A DNA stretch of 64,000 nucleotides, from NCBI GenBank assembly GCA_963747965.1, contig CAVVGZ010000004.1:434001-498000 (forward strand), given 5' to 3'. The notes beneath the pieces are model-generated. The model saw only the letters and a program-made list of their open reading frames with translations, had not been told where the DNA came from and made no database searches. Below, one piece after another: positions 8,887 through 17,831 of the stretch (the first letter of the stretch is position 1; every line of letters starts with the position of its first letter). Origin of the DNA: CAVVGZ01 sp963747965. Lineage in GTDB: Bacteria; Chloroflexota; Anaerolineae; Anaerolineales; Anaerolineaceae. Made by a program: the position numbers and the translations under genes.

Positions 8887-9336
8887 ATGAATGTTTACTT
8901 CTCATGTTCCATTACAGGTGGGAGAAATGATCAAAAAATATACAGGCTGCTGGTGGATTTTTTAATTTCCTCAGGGTACGATGTACCCACAGCCCAATTA
9001 GCCGACCCTGAGATCCAGTTATTGGATGGTTCGCTTTCTCCTAACATTGTCTACCAGAGGGATTTGGAATGGATTCGCAATTGTGATGTCATGGTGGCTG
9101 AAGTGAGTACTCCCTCCCATGGAGTAGGATATGAAATTGCACTTGCCCTTGCAATGAAAAAACCCGTCTTGTGTTGTTACCGGCGTGGAATAACAGTATC
9201 GAAGATGATCCTTGGAAATCCCGACCAAAGACTCTTCGTCCGGGATTACGTCAACCCGGATAATGCCCTGGAAATTCTTGGAAATTTTTTAAGGTCGATT
9301 ACACAACAGGAGATCGGTATCACTGGAAGTGGATGA
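8887..9336 (+). CDS. DNPH1/Rcl-like 2'-deoxynucleoside 5'-monophosphate N-glycosidase
   Basis: A 149-residue protein of the nucleoside 2-deoxyribosyltransferase fold. The N-terminal YFSCSITGGR, the central RDLEWIRNCDVMVAEV and the GVGYEIALAL segment with the catalytic Glu line up with DNPH1 (Rcl), which cleaves deoxynucleoside monophosphates, including 5-hydroxymethyl-dUMP in animals, to base and deoxyribose 5-phosphate. A role in cleaning modified nucleotides from the pool is therefore plausible. It could instead be a transferase: family members differ by few residues. Flanked by a terminator upstream and about 160 bases without genes downstream, it is probably transcribed alone. Confidence 0.75.
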   Translation: MNVYFSCSITGGRNDQKIYRLLVDFLISSGYDVPTAQLADPEIQLLDGSLSPNIVYQRDLEWIRNCDVMVAEVSTPSHGVGYEIALALAMKKPVLCCYRRGITVSKMILGNPDQRLFVRDYVNPDNALEILGNFLRSITQQEIGITGSG

Positions 9337-9494
9337 CAGTTCATCGATACCAAATATTGGAGTTGTTGTCGTTATTATGATCCACGTATTACTGATAACC
9401 CCTTTATTTCCCCCTTATGCAAAGACCCCCACTGAAAATTGGCTGCAGAGTAGATGGTTATCTGAGAATTTAATATTTTGACAAATCTCGTAAA

Positions 9495-10692
9495 CTATTC
9501 AAAAATGACTGTCGCTGTTAGATTCCATTTGAGTTGATCGCTCTGCTCTAAAAGATCTATCTTTACCGTATAGGTAATATCTCCTTGCTGGTTTACGCCT
9601 ATCTGCTTAATTTCCCGCACAATCCCAGGTAATTCAAGATCGGGCAGGGCATCAAAAGCAACACGCACCTTGCCGCCTGTGTTTATTCCAACAATATCCA
9701 ATTCTGTCAGGTCGGTAGTTTCAATTCTCCATTGTGACAGATCCGCCAAATTAACCAGGACAGTGCCGGATTGTACCATCTCCCCTTCTTTCAGATCACT
9801 TACTACAATCGTTCCATCAAATGGAGCTGTCAGTTCAATATCTTTGACATCTTTTTGCAGAGATTCGAGCTTCATTTGAGCTGATGCTAATTTCGCCTCA
9901 GCCAGTGCAACCTTATCCGAATCCGGACCTGCCAGCAAATCCAGCCAATCTGCCTCTTTCTTTTCCAATTCGGCTGTGAAATAACCAATATCTGCATCTG
10001 ATTTGCCGACTTCTAGTGGATCTGGCCCCTGCAGGAAGTAATTAATCTCACCCAGCGCCTGGGTCCTTTCCTGTATTGCAGAGGTCAGTGCAACCACAAC
10101 CTCAGCCCGGTCGGGGTCGGAATGCAGGATTTTCGGCGGACCAGTGATATTTTCTTTCGACCTCGTCTATTTTTGCCTGAGCCATGCCATAGTTAGCCTG
10201 AGCTCTCACAAGATCGTTCCAATCCCCGCGCCCTTGCTGTTTATCAACCTTCCCATTTATGGACGATTCCAGATTGCGTTCAGCCTCCAGTTTTTCCAAT
10301 TCAACCTGGGCTAAGTCAATTTCATAATTCTCATAAATATCATCCAGGTCTTGCTGTTTTGTGATTACCTCGGTCTGGGCAGATAAGATATCGGCAAGCA
10401 TCTTTTCCAAACCTTTTAGTTTAGCAATTACCTGTCCGGCCTGGACCTGCTCCCCTTGTTTAACCAATACTTCTTCAATAATCCCATTTTCTGCAAAAGA
10501 TAATTCCGCACTGCTCACGGGTAGTACTACCCCTTCAGCAACTACTTTCAAGTCAGAAACAACCGGGGGGATTACAGGCAGTGGGGTAGCCTCAATGGTC
10601 ATTCCGGTAAGTGCATCACAACTTGTAAGAAAGACAAATAACAATATGGAGAGTAAAACGATAGGTTTTTCTTTCCAAATTTTTCTTTTCAT
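9495..10692 (-). CDS. HlyD/MFP-type efflux adaptor lipoprotein, third of three (frameshift)
   Basis: Periplasmic adaptor-like subunit of a tripartite or ABC export system, about 398 residues after joining two frames. The N-terminus is a lipoprotein signal with lipobox VFLTSCD. Next come the biotinyl-lipoyl half motif (GIIEEVLVKQGEQVQAGQVIAKL), a long alpha-helical hairpin, the second lipoyl half (APFDGTIVVSDLKEGEMVQSG) and a beta-barrel ending VKIDLLEQSD. The frame breaks near 10100, inside SDPDR. Last of three tandem paralogues sharing GDITYTV near the C-terminus. No partner ATPase or permease is adjacent. Confidence 0.82.
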
Positions 10693-10718
10693 AAGGATTC
10701 CCCGTAGTTCAAAACAAA

Positions 10719-11925
10719 CTATTCTGTTTCAAATACCACTACCCCGGTCATGTTCCAGCGCAGCCTTTCATCATCACTATCAAGGGCAATCGTCACCGTA
10801 TAGGTAATATCACCCTGGTTTTCAACCCCAATAGGATCGACTTTGATAACCTTGCCAAAAATATCCAGGTCGGGAAGAGAATCTATCTTAACGGTAACTT
10901 CATCGCCAGGTTTTATTTTATTAACATTCAATTCGGTGATGTCATTTGTCTCAAGGTTCCACGTATTAAAATCGGCCAGCACAACCGGTGGGGACGCCCC
11001 TTCCAGGTAAAATTCACCAACGACCAAATCATTGGATACAATTTCTCCATCAAAGGGGGCCTTCAATTGCAAATCTTCCACCATTTTTTGAGCAGATGCC
11101 AGCTGCAGTTCCGCCACCTTTAATGTTGCCTTGGCAACCTCCAGTTCGTCCGGGTCGGGACCTTCGAGTAATTCGTTATGTTCCTTCTCAGCTTTGTCAA
11201 AGAATGCCTCAGCAACCTCAATAGCTGAGTCAGCAATTCCTACCGATAATTCATCTGGAAAAGATAATAATTCATTTAATTGGGCGCGTTTCGCATATGT
11301 GGCCTTGGATGCCTGGGTTAGCTGTATCCAAACCTGGTTTCGGATATCATTGTCGGGTGGTAAAAAATCAACTTTATCAAATGCTTCCAGGGCTTCGCTG
11401 TATTTTTCTAATGATGAATAATATTGGGCAATCGCCCCGTCTAAAATCAAGTCATTCGTTCTCTGGTAAATTTTGCTTGTGCGTTTATCAACTGCGTCCT
11501 GAAGATCCTGACGGGCTTGTGCCAATTGTTGGTTAGCTGCTTCCCGTATGGTCGCCGAATCTGCATACAGATCATCCAGTGCCTGCTGGGCGGACAGCAC
11601 CTGGGCTTGTGCATCTGATATCTGTGCAGCCATTTCCTCGTAGCCATCCAATTTAGCAATGACTTCACCCGCTTTTACTTGCTGGTTTTCTTCCACAAGT
11701 ACCTCATTGACAAATCCGGGTACAGAAAACCTTAGATCAACATATTGGGACGGAACAATTTGACCTTCAGCAATTATTTGTTCGCCATTTCCACCCGATT
11801 CATTAATTTTTCGTGGAACATTTGAGGTTGATGCAGATTGACCGGGACTGCATGCTGAAAATAAAAACGAAAAAAAGATGAATAAACCCACAATTTGCGT
11901 GAGTGTTCTATCTTATTTTCTTCAT
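10719..11925 (-). CDS. HlyD/MFP-type efflux adaptor lipoprotein, second of three (frameshift near start)
   Basis: About 400 residues, same architecture as its neighbours: lipoyl half motifs VNEVLVEENQQVKAGEVIAKL and APFDGEIVSNDLVVGEF around a long coiled-coil hairpin, then the beta-barrel with ENQGDITYTVTIAL. The uninterrupted frame begins only at a GTG at 11891, but dropping one base near 11910 gives MKKIRRTLTQIVGLF from the ATG at 11925 and a full lipoprotein signal ending FLFSACS. I therefore place the start at 11925. It lies 26 bases upstream of the third adaptor, in one operon. Confidence 0.8.
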
Positions 11926-11988
11926 TTGTATTCATCCAACCACCAATTTTTCTGGCATTGCTAAAACCACCAGTGAATCAAATTATAT

Positions 11989-13187
11989 TTATTGAAAGTT
12001 TACGGAGGCAGTCATATTCCACTTAAGACGCTCATCCTGCTGATCGAGGGCAATTACAGCAGTATAAGTGATATCGCCCTGCTTATTGACCCCCAACTCC
12101 TCAACGCTCTCTACTTTCCCGGTAAATTGCACATCAGGGATGGCATCCAGGGTTATGACCACAGGATCACCTGACATTTACCTTGACGACATCCAGTTCT
12201 GTCAGATCGGTAGTTTCAATTTTAAAAAGGGATAAATCGGCAAGGATATTGACGGCGTTCCAAGAGTCACCAGCTCGCCATCTTTAAAGTTGTTCTGGGC
12301 AATTTGCCCGACAAAATGGAGCAATTAATTCAATATCCGATAAAGCCTTCTTGGCAGCATCATACTGCGCCTGGGCATTTACCAAGCGTGCTTGCGCAAC
12401 TTCCAGTTTATCCGGGTCGGGTCCACTCTTCAAGAGCCTGCCAATCATTTTCAAGCTTTTCCAGGAGTGCATCGGCCACTTCAATATCAGCATCTGCCGT
12501 GGCAAGCTCCAGGGCATCCGGATTGCCCAGATACCAGTTTAATGCCGCCAGTTTTTGATCGCGAGTCTCCCGGGAATCCGCCAGTTCCAATAATGCCTGG
12601 TTACGGCTTAAGTTGGCTTCATCTGCATTATCTACTTCATAATAAGAGTCCTCTGCGTCCTCAACCCGGTTCTGGGCAATATAGTATTCCGCATAGGCCT
12701 GGTCAACAGCATCCTGGCTGGCTCTTCCTGCTTCCATATCTTCCCTGACCTCAATATAATCTTCCACACTTTGTTGTCCGACAACAAAAGCCAAATGGGC
12801 ATTGGCTTTATCCAGTTCGTGGTTTTCATAAAGGTCATCAAGATTATTTTGTGCATTGATCAATTCAAGTTCAGAGCTGATGCAACATTGGCTAAGAGGC
12901 GTTCTTTTCCCTGCAAGCGGGCAATTATTTCATCTTTTGCGACAACCTGGCCTTCATCAAACAGTATTTCTTCTACGATCCCGGTAGTTGGAAAGCTCAG
13001 GGAGACAAATCGAACCGGCACAACCTCACCTTCTGCAACGATTTCATCTTCCGCTGCCTGGAATTCAGCTTCCGGAGTGTTTTCTGCTTGCCCTGTATCA
13101 GTTTGACTCCCACATCCAACCAGGAGTGGATGTCAGTAAAACCAATATACCGGGAACCATAACCAGCCTGAAAATCCACCGCCCCAT
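11989..13187 (-). CDS. HlyD/MFP-type efflux adaptor lipoprotein, first of three (multiple frameshifts)
   Basis: The reconstructed product is about 400 residues and matches the two downstream adaptors: ATG 13187 behind GGAGG, signal with lipobox LLVGCG once one base is dropped near 13117, lipoyl halves GIVEEILFDEGQVVAKDEIIARL and APFVGQIAQNNFKDGELV, coiled-coil hairpin, and barrel NKQGDITYTAVIAL. Frame breaks are needed near 13117, 12882, 12422, 12312, 12262 and 12180. Apart from these the codons read cleanly with no nonsense codons, so either this is a low-quality stretch or a very young pseudogene. Confidence 0.65.
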
Positions 13188-13757
13188 TGCAACCTCCTTC
13201 ACGAATGAACACCAAGAAAATAGTAACTTGACTAAATGGGAAATATCTCCAATATAAGTAAATGATACTCCACTTGCCAATTTTATCGCAATTCATTTTA
13301 AAACGTAACAGGAGTTTAATAAATCCAGCAAACCTGTTCCTTCTAATCCGTATATCACCGGGCAAATTTATGAGGAGAATTTTGCTTATACAGGACGATT
13401 GAACAATTTTGTCAGGGGTATTCTATTAAGCAGTACATGAACACCAAATTCGCCTATGAAATAATCCATCCTGCCAGAAACCTGGTTTGGATAGAGACTG
13501 CGTTTATTCTTGTTTTTTTCATCTGGCAATTCAATATTTTTGGCCGATGATACTTTTTACTAAAAATAAACCTGTTATATTTCTACTGACCCTCTTATTT
13601 ATCTTCAATACGGTTAGGTCAATTTCGCCTGAAGACAAATTATTGAACGTAATACTCATCTATAATTAAATTATAGAATTTGATCCAATCATAAGAGTAT
13701 TATTAATAATGAAGAAACTGTATTGCTTTCCCAACCGAATAAAAATAAAATGATACT
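13188..13757. other. AT-rich intergenic region between adaptor operon and dnaJ-like gene
   Basis: About 570 bases separating two divergent genes. It must hold the promoters of both, and several TATAAT-like hexamers are present, but no pair with a convincing -35 stands out. Short open frames here lack a ribosome site and recognisable content. Confidence 0.5.
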
Positions 13758-14673
13758 ATGGATTACAAAGATTACTATAAATTATTAGGCGTAGATAGAA
13801 AAGCCGACCCGGATGAAATAAAAAAAGCTTATCGTAAGCTGGCAATGAAATACCATCCTGATCGCAATCCCAAATGATAAAAGCGCCGAAGAAAAATTTA
13901 AAGATATTAACGAAGCTTATGAAGTCCTGGCGGATTCCCAAAAACGCGCCCGTTATGATCAACTAGGAGAGTCTTATACCCACTGGCAGCAAACCGGAGG
14001 ATCCGGTAATTTCAACTGGGATGAATGGTACACCCAGAGGCCGCGCAGTGGTGTCCGTGTGGAAGTTGGTGATTTCGAAGATATATTTGGGGGTGGTTTT
14101 TCGGATTTCTTTAATTCCATTTTTGGCGGGATGCGCGGTCAAACCAATCCAGGCAGACGGCAGACGGTCCAGCCAAAACAATCTTATGAACAACCCGTCA
14201 CAATTAGTTTTCCCGAGTCGTATCACGGCACCAAACGCACCCTTGACATCAACGGGAGGAGGTTGGAGGTTAAAATTCCTGCCGGATCAAAGGACGGGAC
14301 AAGAGTACGGATGTCCGGTGCGGGTCCAGTTGACTTTTCCGGGCAAAATACCGACCTCATCCTGGTGGTCACAGTTGCATCTGATCCCAATTTCGAGATA
14401 AAAAACAATGACCTTTATACCGAGAGTACCATTGATCTCTATACAGCCGTGCTGGGGGGTAAAATCACCGTATCAACCCCTGGAGGGAACGTGATTCTGT
14501 CTATTCCGGGTGGAACCCAACCGGGACAAACCTTCCGGTTGGCTGGTCGCGGTATGCCAAAAATACGCAGAACCAGCGAATATGGGGATTTGTACGTCCG
14601 TGTCAAAGTCAACCTTCCGCGTAATCTAACCTCTCAACAAAAAGAGCATTTCGAAAAATTGAGCAAGCTGTAA
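13758..14673 (+). CDS. DnaJ-like co-chaperone without zinc finger, CbpA type (frameshift)
   Basis: Stimulates DnaK ATPase and delivers substrate. About 304 residues: an N-terminal J-domain with the HPD motif in MKYHPDRNP, a Gly/Phe-rich linker (FGGGFSDFFNSIFGG), then two C-terminal beta-sandwich substrate domains (VTISFPESYHGTKRTL, GDLYVRVKVNLP). There is no Cys-rich zinc finger, so it is the CbpA class rather than DnaJ itself. One extra A in an A run near 13874 creates a stop just after the J-domain; removing it gives NPNDKSAEEKF and an open frame to 14673. An htrA-type protease follows, suggesting a protein-quality-control pair. Confidence 0.85.
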
Positions 14674-14725
14674 TCTTACTTTTGATCGGTATTAATGGAA
14701 TTTATCAGGTAGATTTAATAAGGTT

Positions 14726-15924
14726 ATGATGAAACAAACAATACCCTGGTTGCTCGTTATCGTAATATTGCTAACCAACCTGGCGTGTGAAATTACAATC
14801 CCGCAGCAATATCGTTATCACGGCACCTTCAGCTTCTGCCACAAAGGTGATACCAGGAGAAGTTGAAGCAATTGCAGCCCCCATCCCAAGTGTTACTCCG
14901 GGATCTATCCTGATTGGCGATCAGGAAGAAATGCAGGACATCCTGATCTCCTTATATGAAAAAGTCAGCCCTGGTGTTGTCGCCATCCAGACATTAACCC
15001 AGCAAGGAGGCGGATTAGGCTCCGGTTTTGTTTATGATAATCAAGGTCATATCATCACCAATTACCATGTAATTGAAGGGGCGGAACAGCTGGAAGTGGA
15101 TTTTCCTGGCGGCTTGAAATTGCGCGGGGACATTATCGGTACAGATCTGGATTCCGATCTGGCTGTCATCAAAGTAGATGCATCAGCCGAGGATCTCTAC
15201 CCATTAACCCTGGGTGACTCAGATCAATTAAAAGTTGGGTCAAACCGTTGTTGCAATTGGTAATCCATATGGTCTCAGTGGGACAATGACGGTAGGAATT
15301 ATATCTGCCAAAGGCCGGACCCTGGATTCCATCCGCCAGTCCCCTGAAGGGAATTACTATTCAGCCGGGGATATCATACAAACCGATGCATCAATAAATC
15401 CCGGTAACTCTGGGGGACCCTTACTCAACCTCAATGGCGAGGTGATTGGTATTAACCGTGCCATACGCACCAGCGGAGTGGATGATACCGGAGGACCTAT
15501 CAACAGTGGAATTGGTTTTGCCATTTCTGGCAACATCATCCGGCGTGTTGTCCCATACCTTATAGAAAACGGGAAGTACGATTATCCATACCTGGGCATT
15601 ACTGCTCGTCCCAGTATTACCTTAATAGAACAGGAGTTGTTAGGACTCTCTCAGGCAACCGGTGCATATGTAACCGGAGTTGAATCCGGCGGCCCAGCAG
15701 ATATCGCAGGCGTAAAAGGCGGAACGATGAGTTCTCAAATTCCTGGTGTTTATGCTGGGGGAGATTTGATTATTGCCGTTGATGGCCGTCCGGTGCAGGT
15801 ATTTGCAGACCTTATGAGCTATTTAATGACCAATAAAAGTCCCGGCGATGAATTGACCCTGACTATCATTCGGGGAAATAATCGAAAAATAGATCTGGTA
15901 ATTAAATTAGGTATGCGTCAATAA
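14726..15924 (+). CDS. HtrA/DegP-type serine protease with PDZ domain (two frameshifts)
   Basis: Envelope protein-quality protease, about 398 residues when frames are joined. It begins at ATG 14726 with a hydrophobic signal ending NLACE, possibly a lipoprotein. The S1C triad is complete: His in ITNYHVIEG, Asp in SDLAVIKVD, Ser in NPGNSGGPLLN. A C-terminal PDZ domain starts around YLGITARPS and includes GGPADIAGVKGG. Frame breaks lie near 14800 (after the signal) and near 15240, where one extra T interrupts KVGQTVVAIGNPYG. It follows the DnaJ-like gene and precedes the eRF1-like gene by 39 bases. Confidence 0.85.
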
Positions 15925-15963
15925 GCCAAGTTTTCAACCAATCAAAAAAAAACGGAGGCTGTT

Positions 15964-17055
15964 ATGATTACTGAACCCCAACTTAAAGAATTATTGGACT
16001 TCAAAGCCCCACACCTCATGTTGAGTGTCTATCTAAACACGGATCCGTCATTAGGCAACGCGGAATCATATAAACTTCGCCTGCGCAACCTTCTAAAGAA
16101 CATCAACTTACCGGAGGATAATGAAGCGGTCAATCAATTTATAAATAATGAACATAACTGGGCAGGACGAAGTTTGGCAATTTTTTCCTGTAAAGACAGG
16201 GATTTTTTTGAGTCATTTACCCTGCAGGTTCCAGTCAAGGACCTGGTACATGTCAGCGAACGTCCCAGTGTTCGACCTCTTACCAACGTGCTCGAAAACT
16301 ATGGGCGATACGGGGTCATCCTGGTGGACAAACAGGGTGCCCGGCTTTTCCATTTCCATCTCGGTGAGCTGCAGGAACAGGAAGGTTTTTTGGGTGAGAT
16401 GGTCAAAAAAGTTAAGCGCGGCAGCGCATCTTCGTTCCCGGGCAGGCGTGGTGGAACTGCCGGACGTACCCGCGCTCAGGATGAGCTGGTTGAGCGCAAC
16501 ATGAGGGACACCGCCAATTTTGCCGTATCGTTCTTCGAGGAAAATAAAATCCGGAGGATCCTGATCGGTGGATCAGACGACAATATCGCGATGCTCCTCA
16601 ATTATCTCCCGAAATCCTGGCAAAGCCTTATTGTCGGAACTTTTGCAATGGGGATGAATGCCAGCCATGGCGAAGTATTGGATAAGGCTTTAGAGATAGG
16701 CCTCCACTCTGAAATGAAACGCGAGATCCATCTGGTTAACGATTTAATTACCAGCGCAAAAAAGATGAACAATGCCGTCCTTGGATTGGAGGATACCCTG
16801 GCAGCAGTGAATGATAATAAAGTGGGCACACTTGTAATCGCAGAAGATTACCATACCCCTGGTTACCGCTGCGCACAACATGGATTGATGGCTACCAGGG
16901 ATATTGCTTTATGCGAGGATGAAATTGAAGCGGTCAGTGATGTGGTTGACCTGGTTATCGGAGCCGTACTGATGCACGGCGGTGAAGTGGAAGTCGTCCA
17001 CACGGACACACCCCTGCTGGCTGAGGGATCTATCGGCGCTTACCTGAGGTATTAA
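15964..17055 (+). CDS. Bacterial eRF1-like protein (baeRF family)
   Basis: A 363-residue cytosolic protein with three-domain eRF1/Pelota-like organisation. The middle domain shows YGVILVDKQGARLFHFHLGE, then a basic Gly-rich loop GRRGGTAGRTRAQDE at about residues 160-175, where eRF1 carries GGQ, and the downstream helix with RNMRDTANFAVSFF. The third domain contains RILIGGSDDNIAMLL and a C-terminal eL30-like part with VGTLVIAEDYHTPGYRC. Bacterial members of this superfamily have been proposed to act on stalled or hibernating ribosomes. The catalytic Gln is replaced by Thr here, so peptidyl-tRNA hydrolysis is doubtful. AACGGAGG precedes the ATG; a terminator follows. Confidence 0.75.
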   Translation: MITEPQLKELLDFKAPHLMLSVYLNTDPSLGNAESYKLRLRNLLKNINLPEDNEAVNQFINNEHNWAGRSLAIFSCKDRDFFESFTLQVPVKDLVHVSERPSVRPLTNVLENYGRYGVILVDKQGARLFHFHLGELQEQEGFLGEMVKKVKRGSASSFPGRRGGTAGRTRAQDELVERNMRDTANFAVSFFEENKIRRILIGGSDDNIAMLLNYLPKSWQSLIVGTFAMGMNASHGEVLDKALEIGLHSEMKREIHLVNDLITSAKKMNNAVLGLEDTLAAVNDNKVGTLVIAEDYHTPGYRCAQHGLMATRDIALCEDEIEAVSDVVDLVIGAVLMHGGEVEVVHTDTPLLAEGSIGAYLRY

Positions 17056-17072
17056 ATCTTCCACCGGTTAGA

Positions 17073-17112
17073 AGAGCGGGAAAGGTAATAATCCTCTACC
17101 CGCTCTTTTTTT
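17073..17112 (+). terminator. Intrinsic terminator after the eRF1-like gene
   Basis: An 8-bp stem AGAGCGGG/CCCGCTCT with an 18-base loop is followed by six or more T residues on the plus strand. Confidence 0.85.
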
Positions 17113-17603
17113 AATTATTTCCCCGGCAATTTATAAAATAATTAATCCGTTGTTTTGCACTTGATGAGGTTTGCCTGCATATGCCTGTCCATATGGTGGT
17201 TCCATCCACCATTCCGCAGGTAACCGGACGGATATCTCCAATCCGGATCATGTCATCAGTTTCTGTCTTAAAGCATGAATCCAATAAGAAGTAATTATTG
17301 TTTTTTAATAAATTTTGTCGATTCCAATCCATTTGTATGAAATAAATGGGGCACCAGGAATTGGGAAAATTTAATAAAAATTACCTATTGCTTTTCGCGC
17401 CGCAAGATATCTACTTCCATCCCAATAGGATCAATTATTAAAATCCTGGTCTGATTATTTGACAGTAAACCAATCTGTCCATCCCTTACAAAGAGGGAAC
17501 CGGGAAGAAATGATTGGAGGGTGACAAATTTCCCCCCTATATCAGAAAATTAATAAAGATTTTATCCTTTCACTTATTTCTTTCGCGAATTCTTTGGCGA
17601 ATT
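17113..17603. other. Intergenic region with a possible coding remnant on the minus strand
   Basis: No intact gene was found. On the minus strand, 17391-17555 reads about 55 codons with protein-like character (LLSNNQTRILIIDPIGMEVD) ending in a stop, but with an upstream in-frame stop and no start or ribosome site. It may be the tail of a lost gene. The short frame at 17111-17332 (minus) looks random. Confidence 0.3.
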
Positions 17604-17632
17604 TTGACAAAAACGATCATTTGTGTTAAGAT
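17604..17632 (+). promoter_or_regulatory. Promoter of the RNase J gene
   Basis: -35 TTGACA (17604-17609, perfect consensus), 17-base spacer, -10 TAAGAT (17627-17632). The predicted start leaves a leader of about 190 bases before the coding region. Confidence 0.85.
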
Positions 17633-17648
17633 AGACTTGAAATAAGTT

Positions 17649-17757
17649 GTGTAGATTTGTTTTTCAGGTGAAAAGTAGTCCTTGAATGAAGCATTTTTCA
17701 GTAGAACAGGAAATGTATCTGAATTCCCGGTTGAAATCTACACCGGGGATTTTTTTA
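17649..17757 (+). promoter_or_regulatory. Attenuator-like leader upstream of RNase J
   Basis: A terminator-like hairpin CCCGGT (17726-17731)/ACCGGG (17742-17747) is followed by seven T residues (17750-17756). An upstream segment GTGTAGATTT (17649-17658) is perfectly complementary over 10 bases to AAATCTACAC (17734-17743), which covers the terminator loop and the first bases of its right arm. The two pairings exclude each other, as expected for an antiterminator/terminator switch. Ligand or factor unknown; folding by eye. Confidence 0.55.
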
Positions 17758-17831
17758 TAAACACTGCTGGAAATCTTTTTATGGAAAATTTCTCTTACCT
17801 GAACATATTATTATAAATTTTGAGGTTATTT

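Noticed and set aside
13487..13669. 60-codon frame in the gap before the dnaJ-like gene
   Set aside because: Phe-rich translation of AT-rich DNA with no ribosome site; likely promoter DNA.
17111..17332. 73-codon frame on the minus strand
   Set aside because: Starts inside a terminator region's neighbourhood with no ribosome site, low-complexity start and no recognisable motif.
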